From Gemmatimonadota bacterium (lineage in GTDB: Bacteria > Latescibacterota > UBA2968 > GCA-2709665), in the NCBI GenBank assembly GCA_028877215.1, contig JAPPFJ010000003.1:62001-126000 (forward strand): a stretch of 64,000 nt of DNA, in the 5' to 3' direction. A program made the translations under genes and the position numbers. The notes under the pieces were generated by a model, which was not told where the DNA came from, searched no databases, and saw only the letters and a program-made list of their open reading frames with translations. This document shows, piece by piece, positions 54,958 to 63,197 of the stretch; within the stretch, counting starts at the first letter, position 1, and each line of letters opens with the position of its first letter.

Positions 54958-55262
54958 ACGGTTGGCGAGCTCGCCGCGTCGCTGCTGTAGATCTCACATT
55001 CGGACGCTGCGACAGGTACGACAATGGAGCAACAACAACCGACGCGACACCCCAACAGTGCATTTGCAAGAAAGACCCCGATGGAATGTTCCAACGGGGT
55101 CTCGTGTCTGTTGGATGGGGTTTTCGTTGAGCCGAAACGCAATTGGATCTAACGACCGCCGAAATCTGAGGTGATGTCCTGGTATTTGAATCTGGAAACA
55201 ACAGGGTGCATCTTGATCCTTACCGCCAAAATGGAAACCGGAATCGCTTTCCAGACTGACCG
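54958..55262. other. Intergenic region between convergent Fic and HicB genes
   Basis: About 305 bases. The one clear structure is the hairpin at 55073-55102, listed separately. No gene supported. Confidence 0.5.
55073..55102 (-). terminator. Hairpin terminator of hicAB
   Basis: AGACCCCG (55073-55080) pairs with CGGGGTCT (55095-55102); after one mismatch TGGAA/TTCCA extends the stem to a 2-base loop. On the minus strand TTTCTT follows, a terminator tail for the hicA-hicB transcript. It belongs to the AGACCCC hairpin family. Confidence 0.7.
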
Positions 55263-55475
55263 CTATGCGAGCATCAGCCGTTCGCCTTTTGGTTCCGGTA
55301 TTGGATCGCCGAACTCCCGAGCAGTGTCGATCCACAGTTCGATCGCCTCGTTGACATGTATGAGCGCGGCCTCCTGGGTCTGTCCGTGGGCCATGCATCC
55401 GGGCAGTTCTGGAACTTCAGCCACGTAGGTGTTGTCGGTGTTGCTCCAATACAGGATGATCTCGTACTTGTACAT
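55263..55475 (-). CDS. hicB: HicB family antitoxin
   Basis: A 70-aa protein with the partly degraded RNase-H-like HicB fold: YKYEIILYWSNTDNTYVAEVPELPGCMAHGQTQEAALIHVNEAIELWIDTAREFG. It ends soon after the fold and lacks the usual C-terminal DNA-binding helix region, so it may bind toxin but repress poorly. Its ATG overlaps the hicA stop by 1 base. Confidence 0.88.
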   Translation of the reverse strand: MYKYEIILYWSNTDNTYVAEVPELPGCMAHGQTQEAALIHVNEAIELWIDTAREFGDPIPEPKGERLMLA

Positions 55476-55729
55476 TATTTGGGTTCCCTCAGGCCATATT
55501 TCACGATAACGGATCGAACCTGTCGGACCTGATAAGGTTTTGCGTGACTGCCATCGCGCTGCAGGTTCAATCGTTCAACGACACCTTCCTTTCTAAATAT
55601 GTGATGCGCCCCTCGTATCCGTTCAGTGAACCCCAGTCTACCGAGCAACGAGCGCAAGTTGTCGAATCGGATGTTCGCATCCGATCCACCTTCCAGAATC
55701 TGCCGCCGGAGCTGAGTCGGTCGTGTCAT
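55475..55729 (-). CDS. hicA: HicA family toxin (mRNA interferase)
   Basis: An 84-aa dsRBD-like toxin. The catalytic His lies in RGAHHIFRKEG (usually GSHH), followed by LNLQRDGSHAKPYQVRQVRSVIVKYGL, the second conserved half. HicA cleaves mRNA and tmRNA in other bacteria. The toxin-first order is typical of hicAB. No strong ribosome site is seen before ATG 55729, which may limit toxin synthesis. Confidence 0.87.
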   Translation of the reverse strand: MTRPTQLRRQILEGGSDANIRFDNLRSLLGRLGFTERIRGAHHIFRKEGVVERLNLQRDGSHAKPYQVRQVRSVIVKYGLREPK

Positions 55730-56198
55730 TCAGGCGTTTTTTATTGTACGGTCCGAAGTACCGCGGTGCACACCAAATTCAATTGATTTTGCTGCGCTCC
55801 CTGACCAAGATACCCAAAAAGCAACGCGACACAAAATGAATAAATCGCAGACTACACGAACCGTGGATTGGCTTTACGAATGTAAATCCATAACGATCGG
55901 CGACAAACCACTTGACATGCGTACCGGTACGCGATACATTATATGCTGTGAAACATTCTTCATCAGCGCGGTCGCTTACGCAGGCAGGACATGCATATTC
56001 AGGAGAATCCCCGCCCGTAGTTGCCCTGCGGATCGCCCTACCTCGGCCGAATCTCTTCGAAGTCACTCCCCATGGCCCGATCTCTCGGGATTGTAACTTG
56101 CTGTAAATCAGTCGATTGACGAGCCGACTTGGATTTAAGCGAAGCCCGCCGCGCATGTCTTCCGGCTGTAGAACCGCAACCCACGCGGGGTAAATGTC
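55730..56198. other. Intergenic region upstream of the HigA-SIR2 gene
   Basis: About 470 bases. It holds the promoter at 55912-55940 and a roughly 250-base stretch before the next start codon. That length would fit a HigB-type toxin gene, but no frame here is open throughout or resembles HigB. A decayed toxin gene is possible. Confidence 0.45.
55912..55940 (+). promoter_or_regulatory. Promoter with central palindrome
   Basis: TTGACA and TACATT are 17 bp apart. The spacer contains the perfect 14-bp palindrome GCGTACCGGTACGC (55919-55932), a likely operator for the HigA-type HTH of the downstream fusion protein, about 260 bases before its start. Confidence 0.7.
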
Positions 56199-57713
56199 AT
56201 GGCGATGGAGAAATCGCCTCATCCCGGTCTCAGCATCGTCGAGAACTGGCTCGATCCGCTCTGTTTGAACGTCACCGACGCCGCGAGGGTGTTGGGCGTG
56301 GCCCGTCACACGCTATCCCGGGTGCTCAACGGGCACGCGGGCATCTCGCCCGAGATGGCGATTCGGCTGGAGAAGGCCGGATGGTCCGATGCCGAGTACT
56401 GGCTGCGCCGGCAGACGGCCTACGATCTTCTGCAGGTCCGTGAGCAGGAAGATCGCATCGAGGTGGAGCGCTATCAGCCTCAGCCCACGTTGTGTGAAGG
56501 ACATGGTGTTTACGGGAATACCAGCATCGCCGTATTTCTGGGGGCCGGCGCGTCGGAAGCGGCTGGCTTTCCATCCATGGAAGACCTGACCGACCAGGTT
56601 GTTGGCGGGCGGGGCGTTACGCGGCACGGCGACGGATGTTTCTACATAAGCGGGGGAGAAGAACCGAAATCTGCGGCAGTAAGGTTACCCCTGAGCATGG
56701 TGAAGCGACTTCATGAGGAGGCTGAGACCTACCTGTCCACACACACCGACAGGAAGGCCAATTACGAGGATATCTACTTCCTGGCACGGCAGGCATTGGA
56801 TGATGAGTTGGGTGAAACAGAGAATCCGGCGCTTCGCCAGTTTGTGGAAAGGTTGAGAGACGACTGGCTGTCACTCACCGATACCATAGAGGAAAGAAGC
56901 GAAGCCGCGGTACATTCACCCGCACAGGGTGTTCCGGACGACCTGGGTGGCTTACTGTGGGAAACGTGCAACTACATCGCGGACGTCGTCAGGCGAAGCC
57001 TTCTGCTCTATTGTCCTGAACCGGACCGCATCCGCCAGGTGAATGCCGTCGAATACGCCTGCAAGGCCTTCAACGTAACCAGTATATCGACGCTTTGTCA
57101 CGACACCCACGTCGAGGCTTTTTTGAAGGACCGGAATGTTGCGCTCGCCGATGGATTCTCCGGCGGCGAGGATGACATTTCACATTGGAACGGCGATCTC
57201 ACTTCGGAGGTGAAGATTCCATTCCTGAAATTGCATGGTTCCATAGACTGGTACCGCTACAGGGACGGAAAAGTCAGACGCATTCCGCCAAATCTATATC
57301 CCCAACGCATCGAGGTTGACGGCGCGTTTCTGTACGCGGAAGATGTCCCGAGGATGCTGCTGGTCGGCGCTTTCAACAAACTTTCGGACTATGGCTCAGG
57401 GATCTTTCGCGAACTCCGGCATTGCTTCAGATCGACCATTGGAAAAGCGAACACAATGGTCGTTTGCGGCTACGGCTTTGGTGACAGGGGTGTCAATAAT
57501 GAGCTGATCGATTGGCATGCCGGACGGGAGGGACGCAGGTTCGTGATCGTTCACCCGGATCCTGAACACCTCGCCGAAAAAGTGCACGCGGCCCTCCGGA
57601 TTCATTGGGAGACCTGGCAGCAAACCGGCGCGCTCTCAATCATCGAAAAGAGATTCGAAGATATCGAAGCCCCTGAATTCGTGGAAGCCATCGCACAAAC
57701 GGCGAATGTCTGA
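56199..57713 (+). CDS. HigA-type antitoxin domain fused to a SIR2-like domain
   Basis: A 504-aa fusion. Residues 8-80 match HigA antitoxins ([66 protein letters not shown]), an XRE-type DNA-binding unit. Residues about 108-500 are SIR2-like: [18 protein letters not shown] (113-130), [10 protein letters not shown] (297-306, for the usual TxNYDxxxE), KLHGSIDW (344-351) and [16 protein letters not shown] (421-436). SIR2 domains of this type deplete NAD in phage-defence proteins. The Asn/Tyr-to-Cys/His changes could alter activity. No HigB gene is adjacent. Confidence 0.87.
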   Translation: MAMEKSPHPGLSIVENWLDPLCLNVTDAARVLGVARHTLSRVLNGHAGISPEMAIRLEKAGWSDAEYWLRRQTAYDLLQVREQEDRIEVERYQPQPTLCEGHGVYGNTSIAVFLGAGASEAAGFPSMEDLTDQVVGGRGVTRHGDGCFYISGGEEPKSAAVRLPLSMVKRLHEEAETYLSTHTDRKANYEDIYFLARQALDDELGETENPALRQFVERLRDDWLSLTDTIEERSEAAVHSPAQGVPDDLGGLLWETCNYIADVVRRSLLLYCPEPDRIRQVNAVEYACKAFNVTSISTLCHDTHVEAFLKDRNVALADGFSGGEDDISHWNGDLTSEVKIPFLKLHGSIDWYRYRDGKVRRIPPNLYPQRIEVDGAFLYAEDVPRMLLVGAFNKLSDYGSGIFRELRHCFRSTIGKANTMVVCGYGFGDRGVNNELIDWHAGREGRRFVIVHPDPEHLAEKVHAALRIHWETWQQTGALSIIEKRFEDIEAPEFVEAIAQTANV

Positions 57714-58154
57714 ACGACCGCAGAAAGGGCATTCTAATAGATCGAGGCGCCGAACCTCGAAAAAGCCATCAGCGGGTTCCGTCCGGGCCCCTTCAGCGCG
57801 CCGACCTGATGAAAACGCTTCGTTAAGCGATACGTGTACGGTTACCACGTTAGTGGAAATCGTGCATTTGTAATGCATTTTTTCCACTAATGACCACAGG
57901 GTTTGCAGGAGACGTGCTGGACACAGTTTTTTGTGTTGGAGGCAGGATACGCGAAATCAGGGCTCTTGGTCCGACGACTGAAGCCGGGATACGAATGCAG
58001 GAGGGCTGCGACGTCGCGGAGGCACAGGCGCGATAACACGAAATAAAGGTCGAACGGTACGAACCGCAGCCGGTGTGAGTGTAACGAAAATACCGTCATA
58101 TAAAAGGGCCCCAGCATTTCAGGGGCCCTTTCGTTTTTTCAAATCCGTGCGAAT
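57714..58154. other. Intergenic region of about 440 bases
   Basis: No gene supported. It contains a nearly symmetrical AT-rich stretch near 57840-57895 (GTGGAAA and TTTCCAC words) that may be promoter or operator sequence, and the terminator at 58103-58139. Confidence 0.45.
58103..58139 (+). terminator. Intrinsic terminator, possibly bidirectional
   Basis: AAAGGGCCCC and GGGGCCCTTT form a perfect 10-bp stem with a short loop, followed by CGTTTTTT on the plus strand. On the minus strand a TTTTA tail follows, so it may also end the RelE-like operon at 58155. Confidence 0.85.
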
Positions 58155-58475
58155 CTACCGTTCCCGATTTCTTCGCCGATGCCTTCTCGACTTTCTTCTG
58201 ATTCGCGTCCTGTTTACATATCCGTACACTTGATCATGAATGCCTATGGCCAGGAATTCAACCGTGTCACCATTTTGGACTGAGAAGGCAAGTCGGAATT
58301 TCTGGTCTAACCGAACTGTAAAAGCATTGTCTTCTTTTTCAAGGCGTCGGCCCCTGGACAACGCTCCCTCTTCTAATTCACTGAAGACTGCCTCGAATTG
58401 ACCCTTGAAGTCTTTCTTGAACCTGGCACTAAAGACCCGGAATGACTTTATGGGAGGTAATTGAAATCCCTGCAC
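58155..58475 (-). CDS. RelE/ParE-like toxin
   Basis: A 106-aa basic protein. SFRVFSARFKKDFKGQFEAVFSELEEGALSRGRRLEKED, then FTVRLDQKFRLAFSVQNGDTVEFLAIGIHDQVYGYV, has the helix-then-sheet layout and the Arg-rich RLDQKFRLAF strand of RelE-superfamily proteins. The C-terminus is strongly basic. Catalytic residues cannot be assigned with certainty. It follows a 168-aa partner gene by 3 bases. Confidence 0.68.
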   Translation of the reverse strand: MQGFQLPPIKSFRVFSARFKKDFKGQFEAVFSELEEGALSRGRRLEKEDNAFTVRLDQKFRLAFSVQNGDTVEFLAIGIHDQVYGYVNRTRIRRKSRRHRRRNRER

Positions 58476-58478
58476 TCC

Positions 58479-58985
58479 CTAGCTCCATAGGGCATCAAGG
58501 GCTTCTTTTGCAGAGTTATAGTCCTTGTCGGAACGCGGTTGTCCTGTGCTATGCAGGACCATGATGCGCCAACGAATCTCCTGTAGCAGCGAGATAATAT
58601 CATAGAGATTTTCGTCCGCCTCCTGCAATTTACGAGCCAGAACCGGATCTGTTCCCTCCAGATGATTTCGGGAAAAAGACAGATACTCTCGCGCCTTCTT
58701 TTCTTCGCATTCGGAAGATTCGATCTGTTTGATAAGTGTTTCTACGTCATTGTCCTTGCACAACGAACGGAAATCTTCCGGTGTTTTTTCCAGGTGCTCC
58801 AGGGCTTCGTGAAGTCCTGTGATTTTCGTAATCGCTGTGGCGTTTATCTCTTCGAGAGCGCGATGGGCCTGCTGAACGAACAGCGCGGTCGAGGAGGTGT
58901 CCACCTGACTGAGAGCATTCAGGTAACCCGGTGCCTGTTCCGAGACGAAACTATAAGGTCCGTCTACAAGAGGAAGCGATCTCAT
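58479..58985 (-). CDS. Helical partner of the RelE-like toxin
   Basis: A 168-aa largely alpha-helical, acidic, coiled-coil-prone protein (HRALEEINATAITKITGLHEALEHLEKTPEDF, DVETLIKQIESSECEEKKAREYLSF, ADENLYDIISLLQEIRWRIMVLH). No family recognised and no obvious DNA-binding motif. Placed 3 bases upstream of a RelE-like toxin, it is the candidate antitoxin, though unusually long for one. Confidence 0.65.
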   Translation of the reverse strand: MRSLPLVDGPYSFVSEQAPGYLNALSQVDTSSTALFVQQAHRALEEINATAITKITGLHEALEHLEKTPEDFRSLCKDNDVETLIKQIESSECEEKKAREYLSFSRNHLEGTDPVLARKLQEADENLYDIISLLQEIRWRIMVLHSTGQPRSDKDYNSAKEALDALWS

Positions 58986-59220
58986 ATCCGAAACTCCGTG
59001 AGGCCCGGGGATCGATAACGGCTGTGATCAGCGCCGAATTCCCGATAAAATACAGTGGCGTGCTGCCAATGTCAATTGGCGCAATTTCACCTTGCCCGAT
59101 TCAACAGGAAACTATAAACGAAGTACAAATAGCAGAGGATTCGTTTTTTTTTGGGGATGACCTTGTCAGTGCGGCCCGGCTGGAACTGGCTGGTGATTCA
59201 GGATCTATTCGGTCCTTCCT

Positions 59221-60018
59221 TCACTTTGCGGTTTTTCCTGACCCGATTTCGCTTTTACCGCTCCATTCCTTCGCGAGCCGCCGGGCTTCGGCGATCTGGA
59301 CGGGCGTCATCGAATTTTCCAGGTTGTCGCGTACGACGCTGCCCAGGCTGTCTCCGGCAGCGGCGGCAAGACTGCAATGCGCGTAGGCTTTAATGTCGTC
59401 CCGCTCCACGCCCAGACCCATGGCGTACATCATCCCAAGCTGTGATCGGGCTCGTACAAATCCCTGGTCGACCGCGCGGCGGAACCACTTGAACGCCTCG
59501 GCATAGTCCCGCGGAACGCCTCGCGCATTGGTGTATATGATACCGAGAAGGTACTGCGCGCCGGCGTGGCCCTGGTTCGCCGCGGTGCGATACAATTCGA
59601 TTGCTTTCGTGAGATCCCTCTGCACACCGCGGCCGCGTGAATAAGCCGTTCCCAGCTTGAAACGGGCGTCGGCGTGTCCCTGATCGGCGGCGGCACGGTA
59701 CCATTTGACTGCCTCTGCGTTGTCCCGCGTCAGGCCCAGACCCTGTGCGTACATCCATCCGAGGCTGGCCTGCGCGTCCGCATGGCCCTGATCGGCGGCG
59801 AGACGCAACAACCTGACCGCTTTCGCGAAGTCCTGCTTCACGCCCTGTGCGCTCGCGTACATGGCCCCGAGAAGGAATTGCGCCTCGGCCTCGCCTTTCA
59901 AGGCGCGCCGCCGCAGATCCTCCACGCCATCATCGCTTTGTTCTGTGGCGAAACCCGCAGACGCAAGCACGAGAATTGTCAGGACTGTCATCGCCAGACG
60001 TAGTCGTCGGCTCATCAT
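59221..60018 (-). CDS. Secreted Sel1-repeat protein
   Basis: A 265-aa protein with a signal peptide (LAMTVLTILVLASAGFA) and five 36-residue Sel1 repeats, each of the type AEAQFLLGAMYASAQGV, then AVRLLRLAADQGHADAQ. The repeats stack into a helical solenoid that binds partners in the periplasm. GGGAG lies 7 bases before the ATG. It is divergent from the permease gene downstream, with a regulatory region between them. Confidence 0.9.
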   Translation of the reverse strand: MMSRRLRLAMTVLTILVLASAGFATEQSDDGVEDLRRRALKGEAEAQFLLGAMYASAQGVKQDFAKAVRLLRLAADQGHADAQASLGWMYAQGLGLTRDNAEAVKWYRAAADQGHADARFKLGTAYSRGRGVQRDLTKAIELYRTAANQGHAGAQYLLGIIYTNARGVPRDYAEAFKWFRRAVDQGFVRARSQLGMMYAMGLGVERDDIKAYAHCSLAAAAGDSLGSVVRDNLENSMTPVQIAEARRLAKEWSGKSEIGSGKTAK

Positions 60019-60270
60019 CTTCGCACTCCCGTTAGACAGACACGATCCATCAATGGCTTGTCGAGACGTCGAGAAAGCGTGTGCTTGGGTGGGGCAGACA
60101 TTCCCGTGTATCTTATCATAGGAACGGAACGATCGGGTGGGGGAGGCAACCTCCCGCCGATGGACAGGATCGGCGTCCCCAACCGGTCATCGCGCCAGTC
60201 GCATCGGCGACACATCGTCGATCGTCTCGAGCATCTGCGACTCAGCGCCGCCGCCCTGTTCGATTACAAC

Positions 60271-60308
60271 TGTATCGAAATCGGACAGTATTGTATCGAA
60301 ATCGGACA
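60271..60308 (+). promoter_or_regulatory. Tandem enhancer-like sites upstream of the sigma-54 promoter
   Basis: TGTATCGAAATCGGACA occurs twice (60271-60287 and 60292-60308), with a 21-bp period, two helical turns, so both face the same side. The first copy sits within ACTGT-N11-ACAGT, an inverted repeat. The sites end about 60 bp upstream of the promoter, a fitting distance for an NtrC-type activator. Confidence 0.75.
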
Positions 60309-60370
60309 CTTTTCTACGGCCGATTTTTTTGCATTTTCGCAACCTATTGTTATTTCTATATTTGAATTGT

Positions 60371-60386
60371 CTGGCAGGGTATTTGC
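60371..60386 (+). promoter_or_regulatory. Sigma-54-type promoter
   Basis: CTGGCAGGGTATTTGC has the -24 GG and -12 GC dinucleotides exactly 10 bases apart and TTGC at -12. Together with the upstream tandem sites it should drive the permease gene, leaving a leader of roughly 130 bases. Confidence 0.78.
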
Positions 60387-60529
60387 TTCTGAAACCAGGC
60401 GTACGGTTGGCGATATGGGATCGGCCTGCCTCCAGCACGTGTGTCAATCGGGCAGTATTTCACTTTCTTACCAGTCGGAATCACTCCCGCGTTTCCAATC
60501 CGGGAATGAGCGCGCGAACGGAGACACCT

Positions 60530-62959
60530 GTGATCAAGAATCTCCTGACCGTTGCAATCCGCAATCTACTGCGGCACAGATTGTACACCTCCATAAATGT
60601 GTCAGGACTTGCAATCGGGTTGGCGGGTGGCATCCTGATCCTGCTGTACGTCAACCAGGAGTTTTCGGTAGATCGATTCTACACTCTGGGCGACCGCATT
60701 TACAAAGTGATTCGGGAAGTGCGCAAAACAACCCGTACTACCTTTGAAAGCGGAACCTCAGGTGCGCTCGGACCTGAATTGGAAGCGTCGTTCCCTGAAG
60801 TAGAAAAAACCGTACGTATCTGGCAATGGCGCGTGTCCGCACAATTCGGCGAGCGCAAGGGTGAGTATCAGTTTGCGCTGGTTGACGACGGCTTTTTCCG
60901 GGTCTTTGATTTCGACTTTATACGAGGCGATCCGGAAATCGCATTTCATACACCCAATTCGGTGGTCATTACTGACAACCTGGCGCTCCACCTGTTTGGC
61001 GACGATGACCCGATGGGCCGTTCTTTCTCAATCGAAAGCACCGTGTTCCCCGGTGAATTCACGGTTGCCGGAATCGTAAAGGAGCCGCATCGCTCGTCAG
61101 AACTATATTTCCAGATCCTCTCTACGACGGTAACGCCAGTCGCGGAAGTGCAAGATAAGTGGACAATGTGGCAGCCAATGCTCTCCTGGCGGCCGGTGAA
61201 GACTTTTGTACTACTCAAGGCAGGACAGGACCCCGAAACCCTGCAAACAAAAATGAAGACGCTTATCGAGCGGTTTATGGGGGATGAAGTTGCGGCAAAA
61301 TCGGCGTTTCATCTCCAGCCGATTCACCGCGTATACCTGTATGGGGAGTCTGATTTTATCCCGGCGAGCGGCGGCCGTATCCAGCGAATTTACCGGCTCG
61401 CGACCATCGGAATGATCGTGGTCGTGATCGCGTGCGTGAATTTTACCAATCTGGTGACTGCAAGGGCTGTCACCCGAAAGCGCGAAGTCGGTGTGCGAAA
61501 AGTGGTCGGGGCGCACCGCCCGCAACTGATGGTCCAGTTTTTGGGCGAATCTCTGCTCTTGACCTGCATCGCGTTGTTGATTGCCCTGGCGCTCGCAGAT
61601 ATATCCCTGCCTCTATTCAACCAATTCGCGCAGATCGATCTGCACATCGATATGGCAACTTTGTCGGCATGCGCGCCTGAAGTGATTGCTTTGGCGATCC
61701 TGGCCGGACTCTCCGCCGGGACGTATCCGGCGTTCTTCCTCTCCTCCTTACGTCCGGCGAACGCATTGAAAGGCGGCGCGTTCTCGTCGTGGGGCACGGC
61801 GTGGCTGAAGAAGGGACTCGTGGTTTTTCAGTTTGGCATGTCCATTTTGCTGGTCATCTGCACCCTTGTCGTTTATCAGCAATTGCGATTTATCGACACA
61901 AAAGATTTGGGTTTTACACGCGATCATATAGTCAGTTTACCCATTTTCGATCATGATGTTCTCGCGGAACCGAACCCCAAAAGACGTCTGTCGGCACGGC
62001 ATCAGGTGGTGAAGCACGTATTTCTCGAACACCCCAATGTCCTGAGCGCGTCGTCGGCGCGGTACAGAATCAAGGGATACGGTGGTAGGCCGCGCTTGTT
62101 ATGGCCCGACGGGGACCGGACAAGAGAGCAGACGATTCGTGTCAACGAAGTTGATGATTCATTCTTTAAGACTTTCGAAGTCCCCGTGCTCCGTGGTCGC
62201 GCATTCTCGCCCGATGTGGCAAGTGATACATCGGAGGCGATGATCCTGAACGAGAAAGCCGTGCGCCTGCTCGGCTGGGAAGATGATCCGATTGGCAGAC
62301 AGATCGAGTCGCCAGCCTTCAAGAACCAGGCTTTGACAGTAATTGGCGTTGTGAAAGACTACCACAGCTTGTCGCTGCGAGAAGAAATAGAGCCTCTTGG
62401 TTATATAGGCCGTTGGGAGTTTTTCCATTCCCTTTACCTGCGCATCCGACCGGAAGGGACCGCGCAGACCCTGGCGTTTCTCGAAGCGCAGTGGCATCGC
62501 TTCGTGCCGGAGGAGCCGTTCAAGTATCACTTTATGGACGAAATCATGGAGTGGGTCTACCACAGCGAGAGGCGCACCGGAAGAATGCTCGGGGTGTTTT
62601 CATTACTGGCAATCTTCGTGGCGTGCCTGGGGCTGTTCGGCCTTTCGGTGTTTGTGGTCCAGTCTCGCACCAAGGAGTTCGGCGTCCGTAAAGTACTTGG
62701 CGCATCCACGTCGCATCTGGTGATGTTGGTCTCGCGGGAATTTCTGTCTCTCATTCTTCTTGCCAGCGTCGTCGCCTGGCCAGTCGCTTACTATCTGATG
62801 AGCGAATGGCTATCCGGATTTGCCTATCGGATTTCCCTGAACGTCGTGCCGTTTGTCGTGAGTCCGACACTGGCACTTATCATTGCATTCGCGACCGTAA
62901 GTTTGCAGGCAGTCCGCGCAGCTCAGTCCAATCCGATCGAGGCTTTGCGAGATGAATGA
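60530..62959 (+). CDS. ABC transporter permease, FtsX/MacB type
   Basis: An 809-aa membrane protein with the duplicated MacB/FtsX layout. There is a first transmembrane segment (INVSGLAIGLAGGILILLYV), a large periplasmic domain, three segments (ATIGMIVVVIACVNFTNLVTARAVTRKREVGVRKVVGAHR), then a second half ending VACLGLFGLSVFVVQSRTKEFGVRKVLGAST and VSLQAVRAAQSNPIEALRDE. No ATPase gene is adjacent. Such permeases export peptides or lipids or act mechanically on the envelope. The GTG start is chosen because GGAG lies 6 bases upstream; ATG 60506 is the alternative. Confidence 0.92.
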   Translation: MIKNLLTVAIRNLLRHRLYTSINVSGLAIGLAGGILILLYVNQEFSVDRFYTLGDRIYKVIREVRKTTRTTFESGTSGALGPELEASFPEVEKTVRIWQWRVSAQFGERKGEYQFALVDDGFFRVFDFDFIRGDPEIAFHTPNSVVITDNLALHLFGDDDPMGRSFSIESTVFPGEFTVAGIVKEPHRSSELYFQILSTTVTPVAEVQDKWTMWQPMLSWRPVKTFVLLKAGQDPETLQTKMKTLIERFMGDEVAAKSAFHLQPIHRVYLYGESDFIPASGGRIQRIYRLATIGMIVVVIACVNFTNLVTARAVTRKREVGVRKVVGAHRPQLMVQFLGESLLLTCIALLIALALADISLPLFNQFAQIDLHIDMATLSACAPEVIALAILAGLSAGTYPAFFLSSLRPANALKGGAFSSWGTAWLKKGLVVFQFGMSILLVICTLVVYQQLRFIDTKDLGFTRDHIVSLPIFDHDVLAEPNPKRRLSARHQVVKHVFLEHPNVLSASSARYRIKGYGGRPRLLWPDGDRTREQTIRVNEVDDSFFKTFEVPVLRGRAFSPDVASDTSEAMILNEKAVRLLGWEDDPIGRQIESPAFKNQALTVIGVVKDYHSLSLREEIEPLGYIGRWEFFHSLYLRIRPEGTAQTLAFLEAQWHRFVPEEPFKYHFMDEIMEWVYHSERRTGRMLGVFSLLAIFVACLGLFGLSVFVVQSRTKEFGVRKVLGASTSHLVMLVSREFLSLILLASVVAWPVAYYLMSEWLSGFAYRISLNVVPFVVSPTLALIIAFATVSLQAVRAAQSNPIEALRDE

Positions 62960-63197
62960 AAGGGTGTAGGACCAAGCCGGTGTTCCGACCATCCCTCGTT
63001 CTCTCCTTCTCGCGATACGGGCTCGGATCCATCTCCGGCTAAAACTTGAACGTGAAGATATCGACCTTGAGTCGGCCCGGTTCGGTTCCGGTATAGTCCA
63101 AACTTGATTGAGCCAACGATGATCGGCCCTTCCTTCGCACTCGCGGCCTCGCCGACTTAGTGACCAATCACCGTTCCCCTTTCCTTCAGGAAGGGGG
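62960..63197. other. Intergenic gap between convergent genes
   Basis: A GC-rich inverted repeat (CCCCTT/AAGGGG type) near 63176-63198 borders the 3' end of the Kef-type gene, without a T-run. Nothing else seen. Confidence 0.4.

Larger units (their letters stand above)
60019..60529. other. Regulatory region of about 510 bases upstream of the permease
   Basis: No gene supported before the permease start. It contains tandem 17-bp repeats at 60271-60308 and a sigma-54-type promoter at 60371-60386, each listed separately. Confidence 0.6.

Noticed and set aside
55779..56309. Minus-strand open frame of 176 codons opposite the HigA-SIR2 leader
   Set aside because: No recognisable motif, no ribosome site, and it overlaps the promoter and start of the better supported plus-strand gene.
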